DNA from: Leadbetterella lacunae
GTDB lineage: Bacteria; Bacteroidota; Bacteroidia; Cytophagales; Spirosomataceae
NCBI RefSeq assembly: GCF_042649125.1
Contig: NZ_JBHRYQ010000001.1
Coordinates: forward strand, 3,100,001 to 3,164,000
Length of the DNA stretch: 64,000 nucleotides
Direction of reading: 5' to 3'
The translations under genes and the position numbers were made by a program. Positions 36,866 to 45,232 of the stretch are shown piece after piece. The notes under the pieces were generated by a model that saw only the letters and a list, made by a program, of their open reading frames with translations, was not told the DNA's origin and ran no database searches. Numbering within the stretch: position 1 is the first letter of the stretch; every line of letters starts with the position of its first letter.

Positions 36866-39370
36866 TTAGCTTAATCCAGTTCCTTTTATTTTAACTTCTA
36901 AAGGCTCATCGCTTTTTGATAAGCTACTTAAGCTCAAAAGTATCCCTCTGAGTTCTTCATAGTTTTGTCTTTCTATGGCTTTCTCTCCTTTTGCTATCTC
37001 GGTCTGAGCACGCCTGTAATCCGAATATTCTTGAGGCGAAAGCGATGCATAGATATGGAAATACGAAATCAGCAACGTGGGTGTATAAAGTATTACGTTA
37101 TTGACTAATTTATTGGCCTTGGCATTTTGTCCTTCTACTATAAAGTAGTTGTTGCTTTTGGCCACTTCGTGTTTGTTTTCCATCAATTCTTTTATGCCTT
37201 CTTTAAACCTATCCGGAATATCCTGAAAGGTTTCTATCCACGACTGAAGCAGCTCCACTGTCTCATAAAAACGCTCTTTTATGCGATACACTTTGGTGTT
37301 AGACGAGCCCAATGCGTAAAGTTGCTGAGCAAGTTTTCGCTTAGCTTCGTCTATTTGATATTTCTCGTCTGTAAGGCCCTCGTTTCTAATGCTTTTAGCT
37401 TGCTCATACAAGTGCTGCACTTTATCTATTTTGGTTTGAATTTGAGCCGCAAACTCAAACTCTTCGTTTCGGAGTGCCTTGTCTAAGTCCAACCTTAGCT
37501 GCCCCCTGAGTTCACTTATTTCATCTTGCAGTTTTAGGGCACTCACATATCTTTTTGTTGGGCTAAAAACCTCATTGAAACTTTGGTTGGTCATGCCCAG
37601 CAGTAAACTCACTTTTATGTCTCGCGACTCCGACATCTCCACCAAAAGCTCTACTTCTGAGCCTTTAATGATATCATTTGTAAGAAATTCGGCTTTGATT
37701 TCGATAACTCCAATAACCTTATTGGTGCTCGGGTGTTGGCCTCCGTCTCCTTCCAAAAGGTTAATAAAGATTACATCATCGGAGTTTTTTCTGATTGTTT
37801 TACTTATCTCTTTATACAAGGTTTTGGTCAAAGGCAAAATACTATTTCTAGCAAAAACCACCTCGCACTTGGTGGCGTTATTTGACAGGTCGTCTACCTC
37901 AATACAAATGTCTTCGGGGAGTGGCTGACCGTATAAATTAAACAGTCCGTGTGTTATTTCTATAGGAGAAAAAACTGCATCAAGTGGCGTAGAAAACTCA
38001 TCGAATAAACGAATATTAAAGACATTTTTACGATTTGGCAACACCAACAAAAACTCCCCAAAAGTAGGCGTTAAGGCTTTGAGGCCCGAGTCAAAACCGC
38101 CGTCTTCCCTGCTAATTCTATAAAAACAACCGCTCTTAAAGTTAGTCACCGACAGTGAAACGTACTCTTCCGAATCTTTGGTGGTTTTGTTGTATCCAAA
38201 TTTTAATCCAATAGCCCCCGAGTCCTCGGTGTTTTCTTTTGGCTTAACCTCTGCTTCTCTTTGTTTGGGTTTATTTCCGGCAAAATAAGCAGCACCTACC
38301 ACCACCGCCGTGGTTGGGTCAGCTTTGGTGTTAATCACTATCCCGGTTTCGACCGCTACGCTCTCTCTTACATAGGGTATATATGTGCTTCCGCCAATCA
38401 TAATTAGCTCCTCTATATCATTTTTGGTGAGATTATTTCGCTCCAAAATATCTAAAATCATGGCAATAGTACCCTGGATTTTATCAGCTATTACGGCATT
38501 TAGCTCTTCGCGGGTTACTTCTATAACAAAATCCTCTATGTTACCATTTTCAAGCTCATACTCGACCTCAACTTCGGTAAATGCCGAGCTGCTCAACTCT
38601 TTTTTTGCCTCTTCGGCTTTAAGCAGCAACACAAAATAAAGCTTCTCAAAAACCTTTTGCCTGCTTTTGATTTGCTCGGTCATCTGCATATTTCCTGTTA
38701 GTCTAATTAACTTAGGCACAATGACATCCATCACTATCAAGTGGTCAAAATCTACGCCACCCAGGTAGTTGTCTCCTTTGTGATCAATGACCTTCATCTC
38801 GTTGTTTTCAATACCCACCAAAGCGATATCGAATGTGCCACCGCCGAGGTCATACACCAACCATTTTCCTTTTTCTTTTGACTCCGAAAGGTGTTTGTTA
38901 AAAAACGCCAAAGACGCCGCAATGGGCTCTTGCAGCAAGGCCACTTCTTTAAAGCCCGCCTCATAACCGGCTTGCTTAGTAGCGTTACTTTGGATGGTAT
39001 CAAAACTCGCCGGAATAGTTATGACTACCGCCTGTGGCACCTCTCCGGTATGCACAAAGTTTTTCATCTCTTTGAGTACATGAGCCGAAAGTGCAATGGG
39101 GCTTATGGTGTCGTTTTGAGAGGTAATGTAGTAGTTTTCATCCGTCCCCACTTTTCTTTTGAAACTCGCAAAAACATTCATAGGGTCTTTGAGGAGCCAC
39201 TCTCTGGCTTTATCTCCCACAATTATGCGTTCGCCCCGAAAGGCCACACAACTGGGTATGGACTCTTTTAGGCCCAATGGATTTTTATAAATTTCTACGC
39301 TTCCATCTTCAAATTTGGCAATCAACGAGTTGGTGGTGCCTAGGTCTATTCCAAAGTTTATCGTTTCCAT
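36866..39370 (-). CDS. Non-canonical Hsp70 family protein with UVR-like C-terminal motif
   Basis: 834 residues. The N-terminal actin-like ATPase (about 1-370) is complete: GIDLGTTNSLIAKF, VVITIPASFDTIQSNATKQA, LVYDLGGGTFDIALVGI and MIGGSTYIPYVRESV. The following region (about 390-600) is not a standard DnaK substrate domain, and the linker lacks the DnaK-type DVxPL motif. At about 629-654 the helical segment LDKALRNEEFEFAAQIQTKI resembles a UVR motif, as in UvrB, UvrC, ClpC and McsA, and a long helical tail follows. DnaK has about 640 residues, so this is enlarged by about 190. It is flanked within 8-20 bases by a small protein and a tail-anchored protein, forming a three-gene operon. Client and partners are unknown. 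Confidence 0.85.
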   Translation of the reverse strand: METINFGIDLGTTNSLIAKFEDGSVEIYKNPLGLKESIPSCVAFRGERIIVGDKAREWLLKDPMNVFASFKRKVGTDENYYITSQNDTISPIALSAHVLKEMKNFVHTGEVPQAVVITIPASFDTIQSNATKQAGYEAGFKEVALLQEPIAASLAFFNKHLSESKEKGKWLVYDLGGGTFDIALVGIENNEMKVIDHKGDNYLGGVDFDHLIVMDVIVPKLIRLTGNMQMTEQIKSRQKVFEKLYFVLLLKAEEAKKELSSSAFTEVEVEYELENGNIEDFVIEVTREELNAVIADKIQGTIAMILDILERNNLTKNDIEELIMIGGSTYIPYVRESVAVETGIVINTKADPTTAVVVGAAYFAGNKPKQREAEVKPKENTEDSGAIGLKFGYNKTTKDSEEYVSLSVTNFKSGCFYRISREDGGFDSGLKALTPTFGEFLLVLPNRKNVFNIRLFDEFSTPLDAVFSPIEITHGLFNLYGQPLPEDICIEVDDLSNNATKCEVVFARNSILPLTKTLYKEISKTIRKNSDDVIFINLLEGDGGQHPSTNKVIGVIEIKAEFLTNDIIKGSEVELLVEMSESRDIKVSLLLGMTNQSFNEVFSPTKRYVSALKLQDEISELRGQLRLDLDKALRNEEFEFAAQIQTKIDKVQHLYEQAKSIRNEGLTDEKYQIDEAKRKLAQQLYALGSSNTKVYRIKERFYETVELLQSWIETFQDIPDRFKEGIKELMENKHEVAKSNNYFIVEGQNAKANKLVNNVILYTPTLLISYFHIYASLSPQEYSDYRRAQTEIAKGEKAIERQNYEELRGILLSLSSLSKSDEPLEVKIKGTGLS

Positions 39371-39378
39371 GTGTATTG

Positions 39379-39678
39379 TTATTTGCCTTCCACTATTACT
39401 ACGCCCATTTGTACTACTTTATCATCCTCAAAAACTATGGGTTTTATAGCCTGCGTTATCACAAAATCGGTTTTGCCATCGCCTACTATGTTGGCTTCTA
39501 TGTCTGTTCGGGTATCGGAATATTTTTCGCCTTCAGGGTCATGAAAGCTGATTTTTAATTCCGAAAGTGACTGTTTGATTTTTTGAATATACCTAGCGTA
39601 TTGGTCGGAAACTCCGTCTTTTGTGAGTTTTTTTTCTATTTGAAAGATCTGATTAGCTATCTCAATGAGTGGGTTCAT
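39379..39678 (-). CDS. Small protein upstream of the Hsp70 gene, unknown
   Basis: 99 residues with no signal or membrane segment. The N-terminal half is helical and could form a coiled coil (IEIANQIFQIEKKLTKDGVS and YIQKIKQSLSELKISF); the C-terminal half is beta-like and ends ITQAIKPIVFEDDKVVQMGV. The helix-then-beta order and position before an Hsp70 gene recall the nucleotide exchange factor GrpE, but sequence resemblance is not clear and the protein is half its size. It is the first gene of the operon; 8 bases separate it from the Hsp70. Confidence 0.6.
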   Translation of the reverse strand: MNPLIEIANQIFQIEKKLTKDGVSDQYARYIQKIKQSLSELKISFHDPEGEKYSDTRTDIEANIVGDGKTDFVITQAIKPIVFEDDKVVQMGVVIVEGK

Positions 39679-39909
39679 TTAATATGATATTTGGTTATTG
39701 TGCGTCGTAAAAGTATGAAATTATTTTAAAGGTTTTTCCAATTTTCACCTCCGCTTTTTAGCCCAATTTTCGTGCCATCTACAAAATTTCCTCATTTGTG
39801 TTTTCTGGTCTATTTTTCCAAAAAATGTTTTTATCTAAAATACTGAATACGAAATAATAGTATACATCCACCCATTTCTCCATGCTATTAAAAAAACTAT
39901 CTACAAACC

Positions 39910-39932
39910 TTAGCAATATATAGCCTTGCTAA
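39910..39932. repeat. Inverted repeat upstream of dinB
   Basis: TTAGCAA (39910-39916) and TTGCTAA (39926-39932) are perfect 7-bp arms 9 bases apart, 64 bases before the dinB ATG. It could be an operator. The surrounding gap 39679-39995 has no ORF and no strong -7 match. Confidence 0.4.
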
Positions 39933-39995
39933 AATTACGAGCAATGTTTTGCCAATATTTTTACCAAATTTGAAACAGAGAATACTACTTATAAA

Positions 39996-41228
39996 ATGAA
40001 ACAAAATACACCCACGCGTACAATCGCCCACTTTGACTTAGACTCGTTTTTTGTGTCTGTGGAGCGGCTCAAAAACCCCGAACTGCTCGGCAAACCTGTG
40101 ATAGTGGGCGGCATGAGCGAGCGAGGCGTAGTGGCCGCCTGTAGCTACGAGGCCAGAGCCTTCGGCGTAAGCTCAGCTATGCCCGGCAAAATGGCCCGCA
40201 GACTCTGCCCAGACGCCATCTGGATTCGGGGCGACTTTGAGAGCTATACCCGCTACTCAAACATGGTGACCGAAATAATGGAAGGCAGCCTGCCTCTGCT
40301 AGAAAAAGCCTCTATAGATGAGTTCTATGCCGACTTTACGGGCATGGACCGATACTTTGGCAGCTACAAATACGCCACCGAACTCCGCCAGAGAATCACC
40401 AAAGAAACGGGGCTCAACATATCGTTTGGCATGAGCACCGGCAAGACCGTCTCGAAAGTAGCCACCAACGAGTCAAAACCCAACGGACAGCGGTTTATCA
40501 AGGTGGGCGACGAACGCTCGTTTCTGAGTCCACTGCCGATACACAAAATGCCCATGATAGGAAAAGTTACGGGGCAGCAACTCCGCAACCTTGGCATCAC
40601 AAACATAGGCATGCTGGCCGAAATGCCCCGAAAAATGCTGGAGGCGGTGTTGGGACAAAACGGAATAAGCCTTTGGGAAAAAGCAAACGGTATAGACCAC
40701 AGCCCGGTTATCCCCTACCGCGACCAGAAGTCGATGTCGAAAGAAATGACGTTTGACAAAGACACCACAGACATGAGCTTACTGCGGTCTATACTCGTAA
40801 AAATGACCGAGGAACTCTGTTACGAGCTCCGTAGAAAAAACCGCTGCGTGGGCCAAATCTCCGTCAAAATCAGGTATTCTAACTTTGACACACACCTACG
40901 GCAGCTGAGTGTGCCCTACACCGCAAACGACCACGACCTACAAGAAAAAGCACTAGAGATATTTGAAAAACTCTACGACCGCCGTCTCCTTATACGGCTC
41001 ATCGGCATAAAGTTTGGAAAAATGGTGCCCGGCTTTAGTCAAATACAGCTCTTTGACCAGTCAGCCCACATGGCCGACCTCTACCAAGCCATGGACCGCA
41101 TCAGGCTCAAACACGGCATCAAAGCCGTGGGGAAGGTTTTTGGTATGCAGATGTACGAGCGTCGCAAAGAAATCCGAGTAGAAGGGGCAGGCCTACCCGC
41201 TGGAAAACTGAAGCGGATGTATCACTGA
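39996..41228 (+). CDS. dinB: DNA polymerase IV (Y-family)
   Basis: Error-prone polymerase for bypass of DNA lesions. The 410 residues include the metal-binding FDLDSF (D14, D16), the YE-type palm segment and SIDEFYADF with the catalytic D108-E109, followed by thumb and little-finger domains. There is no clear beta-clamp binding motif QLSLF at the C-terminus, although QIQLFDQ (about 351-357) is a plausible clamp motif before the tail. It is visibly richer in G and C than its neighbours. Its last 106 bases before the stop are repeated perfectly at 45233-45338. Confidence 0.95.
   Translation: MKQNTPTRTIAHFDLDSFFVSVERLKNPELLGKPVIVGGMSERGVVAACSYEARAFGVSSAMPGKMARRLCPDAIWIRGDFESYTRYSNMVTEIMEGSLPLLEKASIDEFYADFTGMDRYFGSYKYATELRQRITKETGLNISFGMSTGKTVSKVATNESKPNGQRFIKVGDERSFLSPLPIHKMPMIGKVTGQQLRNLGITNIGMLAEMPRKMLEAVLGQNGISLWEKANGIDHSPVIPYRDQKSMSKEMTFDKDTTDMSLLRSILVKMTEELCYELRRKNRCVGQISVKIRYSNFDTHLRQLSVPYTANDHDLQEKALEIFEKLYDRRLLIRLIGIKFGKMVPGFSQIQLFDQSAHMADLYQAMDRIRLKHGIKAVGKVFGMQMYERRKEIRVEGAGLPAGKLKRMYH
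41121..41226. repeat. Direct repeat copy 1: 3' end of dinB
   Basis: 106 bases identical to 45233-45338 over the whole length. This copy is the real dinB 3' end (stop TGA at 41226-41228); the next base after the shared part differs between copies. The repeat bounds an AT-rich accessory segment. Confidence 0.95.
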
Positions 41229-41619
41229 TAATATGTGATAATTTGGTAATGTTTTAATTCGTTAATTGTAGAATGAAGGTGAGTCTGGAAAAGAGATTAA
41301 GTTCATGAAAACACAAACTTCAGCAATGCGAAAATACAATTAATGATACACAAAAATGATTAAATGACATCATGTATATTGCTGAAAATAAATATTTTAC
41401 CATAAACAATACCGCAAAACACAGTCAAAATCAAACAAAGGTTAGAAGAAGGAAAGGTAATGAAAAAAATATTTGCAAATCCCACCCACCCCAAGCATAA
41501 ATTGAGCCAGAATTCATAACTTTAGATTTCGAAATCAATATCACACAGGCGTCAGTCTTTACTGATAGGCTATCGCTTTTCCTCCTTTATAGAAGCACAA
41601 ACTTTTAAAAAATAACACG
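41229..41619 (+). promoter_or_regulatory. Leader region carrying duplicated cassette copy A
   Basis: 391 bases without a gene. From 41315 onward it is a copy of the region before the 43728 gene, at about 93% identity by eye. Notable parts: inverted arms TTCAGCAAT (41319-41327) and ATTGCTGAA, the palindrome GATTTCGAAATC, small hairpins TCAGT-CTTT-ACTGA and GATAG-G-CTATC, and a TCCTCCTTTAT tract before the ATG. Confidence 0.6.
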
Positions 41620-41627
41620 ATGAAAAA
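41315..41627. repeat. Imperfect long direct repeat, copy A
   Basis: Aligns with 43424-43734 from AAACTTCAGCAATGCG up to the first codons ATGAAAAA of both lipoprotein genes. I count about twenty differences, most clustered at 41485-41515, plus small indels. Confidence 0.9.
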
Positions 41628-42156
41628 TTTATTTTCAGGATTACTAGCTGTACTATTTTGGGGATCATGTAAAGAAAATGTTTCTCTGGATTCTAATTGC
41701 GATAGAGCCTATATAAGTTATTTTCAAAATCATACCGTAATGCTCGAAAAAGTAGATGGGAATGGAAATGATTTATTAAAAAATTCGAAAATAGATATAT
41801 CGAAAATTTATATTCAAAGAATGGAAAACACTGGATTCCTTAGCGTAACCAGAAAAATTAATCCAGTTAAGTTTGAGGGTATTAATTATCCGCCGTTTAG
41901 TGTTAAACGAGAGGATTGTTTAGTTGGCGACATGAACTATAAAGAAATAATAAGCTATCCAAATGGAGATAAAGACACATTAAGTATTGTGTACCTCCTA
42001 GGGAGTGATCCAAGTCTTGCAGCCAAGTGTATTGTAAAATGTTCAGAAAATAGTAAATTCGGTGCAGGAATTGATATAAAAAGAAATGGCAAAAGTGTTT
42101 TTAAAAAACCTGAATATACTAGTTTAAGCACGGAATATAAGCTAATAAAATTGTGA
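41620..42156 (+). CDS. Lipoprotein in dinB-bounded island, unknown
   Basis: 178 residues. The signal MKNLFSGLLAVLFWGSC has a lipobox, Cys17. The rest is beta-like, with two further Cys pairs possible (CDRAYISYFQ, REDCLVGDMNYKE, KCIVKC), suggesting an extracytoplasmic fold. No family recognised. Its leader duplicates that of the 43728 lipoprotein almost to the base, while the coding sequences after the first codons differ completely, so the same control region drives two unrelated products. Confidence 0.65.
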   Translation: MKNLFSGLLAVLFWGSCKENVSLDSNCDRAYISYFQNHTVMLEKVDGNGNDLLKNSKIDISKIYIQRMENTGFLSVTRKINPVKFEGINYPPFSVKREDCLVGDMNYKEIISYPNGDKDTLSIVYLLGSDPSLAAKCIVKCSENSKFGAGIDIKRNGKSVFKKPEYTSLSTEYKLIKL

Positions 42157-42408
42157 AAACAAAGAAGGATGCACGAAGAAACTTTCAAAGGTTGATATAA
42201 GAATATTTGTCTTTACAAAAGACGGAGTCCTTCACAGAAGAAGGTGACCATATTAAAAAATGAAGAAGCCTCCGAAAGATTTTTCGCGGGTCCCAAACGA
42301 CCCTGCCACTCACAACTAAGCTTAAGAATAATATTATACTAGCATATGGAAGGAGCTGCTGGTAGTAATCAATTAAATAACACTCTTTCACCAAAATGCT
42401 AAATCAAC

Positions 42409-43002
42409 ATGAAGAATATAATATTACTATTTTCATTTTTTTCACTTTCGAACCTGTTTGCTCAAGAAAATTGCAAAAAAAGAACACTTAACGATGTCGA
42501 AAAGGGCATCATTAGAGAGTATATAAGTGATGCTAGAAAAAACAACTGGTATAAAAACGATATTGGTATTGTACTAGTAAAGGAAGACATATCGCAATTA
42601 CCATACTTTGAATGGAATATGAGTGTAGTTTTAGACGACCAACAGGCAAACATTGACTCAACCTTCACTTATGCCAAATACCATTCGGAGATAATTCTTT
42701 TCAAAACAAACACAAAAGAAAATATACCAATCCACAAAAGCACTTCAGGCTGTTGGGCAGATATAATAGGAGATAGACTTTACATAAAACCACCCAAACA
42801 AAACCGACCATATATTCTAACTTTCGACGGCTGGGAAGACGGGAAACCTATATTGGATGAAAATAAAAAAATAAGGATAATCCAAGACCCAGCAAGATAT
42901 AATAGACTTGATGGAGATGATTCTTTTAGAATATATCAATTTTCCTTAGAAAAAGGAGTAATAAGTAAAAGTTCGTTCGCCCGTAAGAAACTTCCTAAAT
43001 GA
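42409..43002 (+). CDS. Secreted protein in dinB-bounded island, unknown
   Basis: 197 residues with a signal peptide (MKNIILLFSFFSLSNLFAQ). The mature part has about equal charged residues and no membrane helix; CWADIIGDRLYIKPPKQNRP and YILTFDGWEDGKPILDE are its most ordered-looking segments. No domain recognised. It is not preceded by the duplicated leader seen before 41620 and 43728; 252 bases of AT-rich sequence separate it from the first lipoprotein gene, with no obvious promoter box. Confidence 0.6.
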   Translation: MKNIILLFSFFSLSNLFAQENCKKRTLNDVEKGIIREYISDARKNNWYKNDIGIVLVKEDISQLPYFEWNMSVVLDDQQANIDSTFTYAKYHSEIILFKTNTKENIPIHKSTSGCWADIIGDRLYIKPPKQNRPYILTFDGWEDGKPILDENKKIRIIQDPARYNRLDGDDSFRIYQFSLEKGVISKSSFARKKLPK

Positions 43003-43029
43003 CGAAGCTGGATTAAAAATATTTCCCGT

Positions 43030-43238
43030 CTATCTGTTTTTTCTCATTGAAAACACCGTCCTGTCCATTTTGGGTGTGGGTTGTTGATATCAAAATTATA
43101 CGCCACAGAATTGAGATAAAAAGCAGCCTCCAATCGCTGTCTAGGAGTTGTTTGAGGCCAATACTCTTTTAGCCTTTCCTCGTTTTCATCAAATTTACCA
43201 GACCAATGAAAACTCCTGTCCATTTTTTCCATTCGCAT
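43030..43238 (-). pseudogene. Small conserved Bacteroidota protein with a frameshifted C-terminus
   Basis: The minus-strand frame from 43238 encodes MDRSFHWSGKFDENEERLKE, ERLEAAFYLNSVAYNFDINN and stops at 43044 after an unmatched tail (HPKWTGRCFQ). Another frame carries MDRTVFSMRKNR and stops at 43030. From memory, proteins of this short family (about 60-70 residues, often close to nucleotidyltransferase or toxin-antitoxin genes) read NNPPRxDRTxFSMRK at this point, so a 1- or 2-base indel near 43065-43075 has split it. The family function is unknown. It lies on the opposite strand from its island neighbours. Confidence 0.55.
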
Positions 43239-43423
43239 AATTTTTTATTAAACAAAATTACATTTTAGAAACTCAATGAAAAACTAAAGCTAAAAATAAT
43301 CCATTATTGCAAAAAGTTCGAAGTCCAGGAAAAGTATCATTTTCATTAAACATCTATTAATTCGAAACCGAAAATCGACAACCGAAGGTCTTACTTGAAA
43401 AGTGGTGAAGTTGGTGAGGATAA

Positions 43424-43734
43424 AAACTTCAGCAATGCGAAAATACAATTAATGATACACAAAAATGATTAAATGACATCATGTATATTGCTGAAAATAA
43501 ATACTTTACCATAAACAATACCGCAAAACACAGTAAAAATCAAACAAATGTTAGAAGAAGGAAAGATAATGAAAAAAATATTCGCAAATCTCTCCCCCCC
43601 TGCATACATTGTGACAGAATTCATAACTTTAGATTTCGAAATCAATAACACAAAGGCATCAGTCTTTACTGATAGGCTATCGCTTTTCCTCCTTTATGGA
43701 AGCACAAACTTTTAAAAAAATAACACAATGAAAA
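43424..43734. repeat. Imperfect long direct repeat, copy B
   Basis: Second copy of the leader described at 41315-41627. It ends at the start codons of the 43728 gene. Inside it the small hairpin is one pair longer, ATCAGT-CTTT-ACTGAT. Confidence 0.9.
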
Positions 43735-44504
43735 AGATTCTAGTTTTAATCTTAATTCTACAAAGTCTCAATTCTTGCAAAGATGACAAAACATCAACAG
43801 TTTCGGCCCCTAAGAATAGTTCAAACATAATTGATCAAGTCGATTTTTCGACAATTAGCGACGAACAAATTGAATTTATTAAATCTCAAAAAGACATTTT
43901 ATATTCAAAAAATTTAGAGAAAAAAGATTTTGACAAATTTGCCAATGAGTACGAAACTAAGTTAAAATCCCCAATGGCATTTACATTTGAAAAGTATTCT
44001 AAAGGAATGCAAAGACTAACAATGGAAAATAATGAGGCAAGGATGTCATTAACATTAGATGATAAAGTGTTTAGTAAAGATGCCATTTCATTAGTTGAAA
44101 AAATACGAGATTTATTAAACAATTCTGGTGATGAAAAAAGTTTTGAAAAAAACTTTAAGGAGGCTAGGAAATTAATTCTAGAAAACAATAAAATTAGTGC
44201 AAATGAGAAAAAATTATTCACTATCAAACTTGATTTTCTAAAAGAAATAGCCTCAACATCAACATCGAATGCAAGATTGAAAAATATTACTGAAGGTCCT
44301 AAATGTAAATGGTATCAATGGGGTTGCGTATTTTATATGACAACAGCACAAGTACCGGTTATTTTTGGTATATGGGCTGCAAATGATTTATTAGGAAATT
44401 ATCAATTAAGCCTTTTAGTGTCTGAATACGGATTAGATTATATTGCAGAATGCTGCGGTTTTTGTGGCTGCAATTGTCCCGATGGTTGTCCAAGATGGGT
44501 ATGA
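43728..44504 (+). CDS. Lipoprotein with cysteine-rich hydrophobic C-terminus, unknown
   Basis: 258 residues. The signal MKKILVLILILQSLNSC has a lipobox, Cys17. Residues about 25-180 are charged and helical, like a spacer or coiled coil. The C-terminal part changes character: GPKCKWYQWGCVFYMTTAQV, a hydrophobic stretch, then a cluster ECCGFCGCNCPDGCPRWV at the very end with seven Cys. This resembles a self-contained disulfide-rich or metal-binding module, perhaps exposed at the surface. No family recognised. Copy B of the leader precedes it; the barrel gene follows 19 bases later. Confidence 0.7.
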   Translation: MKKILVLILILQSLNSCKDDKTSTVSAPKNSSNIIDQVDFSTISDEQIEFIKSQKDILYSKNLEKKDFDKFANEYETKLKSPMAFTFEKYSKGMQRLTMENNEARMSLTLDDKVFSKDAISLVEKIRDLLNNSGDEKSFEKNFKEARKLILENNKISANEKKLFTIKLDFLKEIASTSTSNARLKNITEGPKCKWYQWGCVFYMTTAQVPVIFGIWAANDLLGNYQLSLLVSEYGLDYIAECCGFCGCNCPDGCPRWV

Positions 44505-44535
44505 ATTAATATTTAAAAATTAAATGAAAAACAAT

Positions 44536-45063
44536 ATGAAAAAATTATTTTTTTGCACATATTTTTTTTTAATACTAATAAATACTAATGCCCAAAAAAA
44601 TGCCCTCCTTCGGAACGAAATTGGAATTGGAGTATTTGGTTCAAGTCTTAAAATGCCAGATAAAAAATTTTATATTATTGACCTACATGCCGAGCATAGA
44701 ATTTCGCTTTTGAAAAACAAATTAGGACTCGGCTTTAGGTACACTTCAGTAAAAAATAAAAATGATGCAAATTCTGAATTTGCCATTGGTCCAATACTAA
44801 ACTACCATTTGGTGAGTTCTGGCAAATTTGACCCATATCTAGGTATAAGCCCTGTTTATTCTAAAAGAACAAATCAAGGAAATCCCGTAGGTGAAAACTT
44901 TCAGCTGAAGTATCAATATGGAGCTAGATATTTTATAACAAACCATATAGGTTTCACATTCGAAATATCAAATTACAAATTTGATGGCGGATTGTTGCCA
45001 ACTGATAAGCAAAAACGAATAAGCGGAATATTTCCAACCCTTGGGATTCAAATTAAACTTTAA
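44536..45063 (+). CDS. Outer-membrane beta-barrel-like protein in dinB-bounded island
   Basis: 175 residues from the ATG at 44536 (an earlier ATG at 44524 gives four more). The signal MKKLFFCTYFFLILINTNAQ is followed by amphipathic strands (RNEIGIGVFGSSL, KLGLGFRYTSVK, FDPYLGISPVYS, FQLKYQYGARYFI) and a final strand FPTLGIQIKL, as in eight-strand barrels. It closely follows the Cys-rich lipoprotein, so the two may form a surface pair. A good terminator follows. Confidence 0.65.
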   Translation: MKKLFFCTYFFLILINTNAQKNALLRNEIGIGVFGSSLKMPDKKFYIIDLHAEHRISLLKNKLGLGFRYTSVKNKNDANSEFAIGPILNYHLVSSGKFDPYLGISPVYSKRTNQGNPVGENFQLKYQYGARYFITNHIGFTFEISNYKFDGGLLPTDKQKRISGIFPTLGIQIKL

Positions 45064-45174
45064 GATAAGCAATACAAAGTAGAAGAAGTTCAAAGCCCTT
45101 TTTGGTTTAGAGATAAAACTAATATTAGGGAATAAATACACAGGTTTATAATCTAAGCTTCGTAAACAACCTGA

Positions 45175-45205
45175 AACCTCCGTGATAATTTTCGGAGGTT
45201 TTTTT
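45175..45205 (+). terminator. Terminator after island barrel gene
   Basis: AACCTCCG (45175-45182) and CGGAGGTT (45193-45200) form an 8-bp stem with a 10-base loop, then seven T residues. It sits just before the dinB 3' fragment. Confidence 0.85.
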
Positions 45206-45232
45206 GTAGAATTTATATGCCAACAAATAATT

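Noticed and set aside
41315..41627. Integron-type attC site in the duplicated leader
   Set aside because: The inverted arms and a GTTAGAA-like core were noted, but GTTRRRY core boxes in proper R-L order are missing and no integron integrase was seen.
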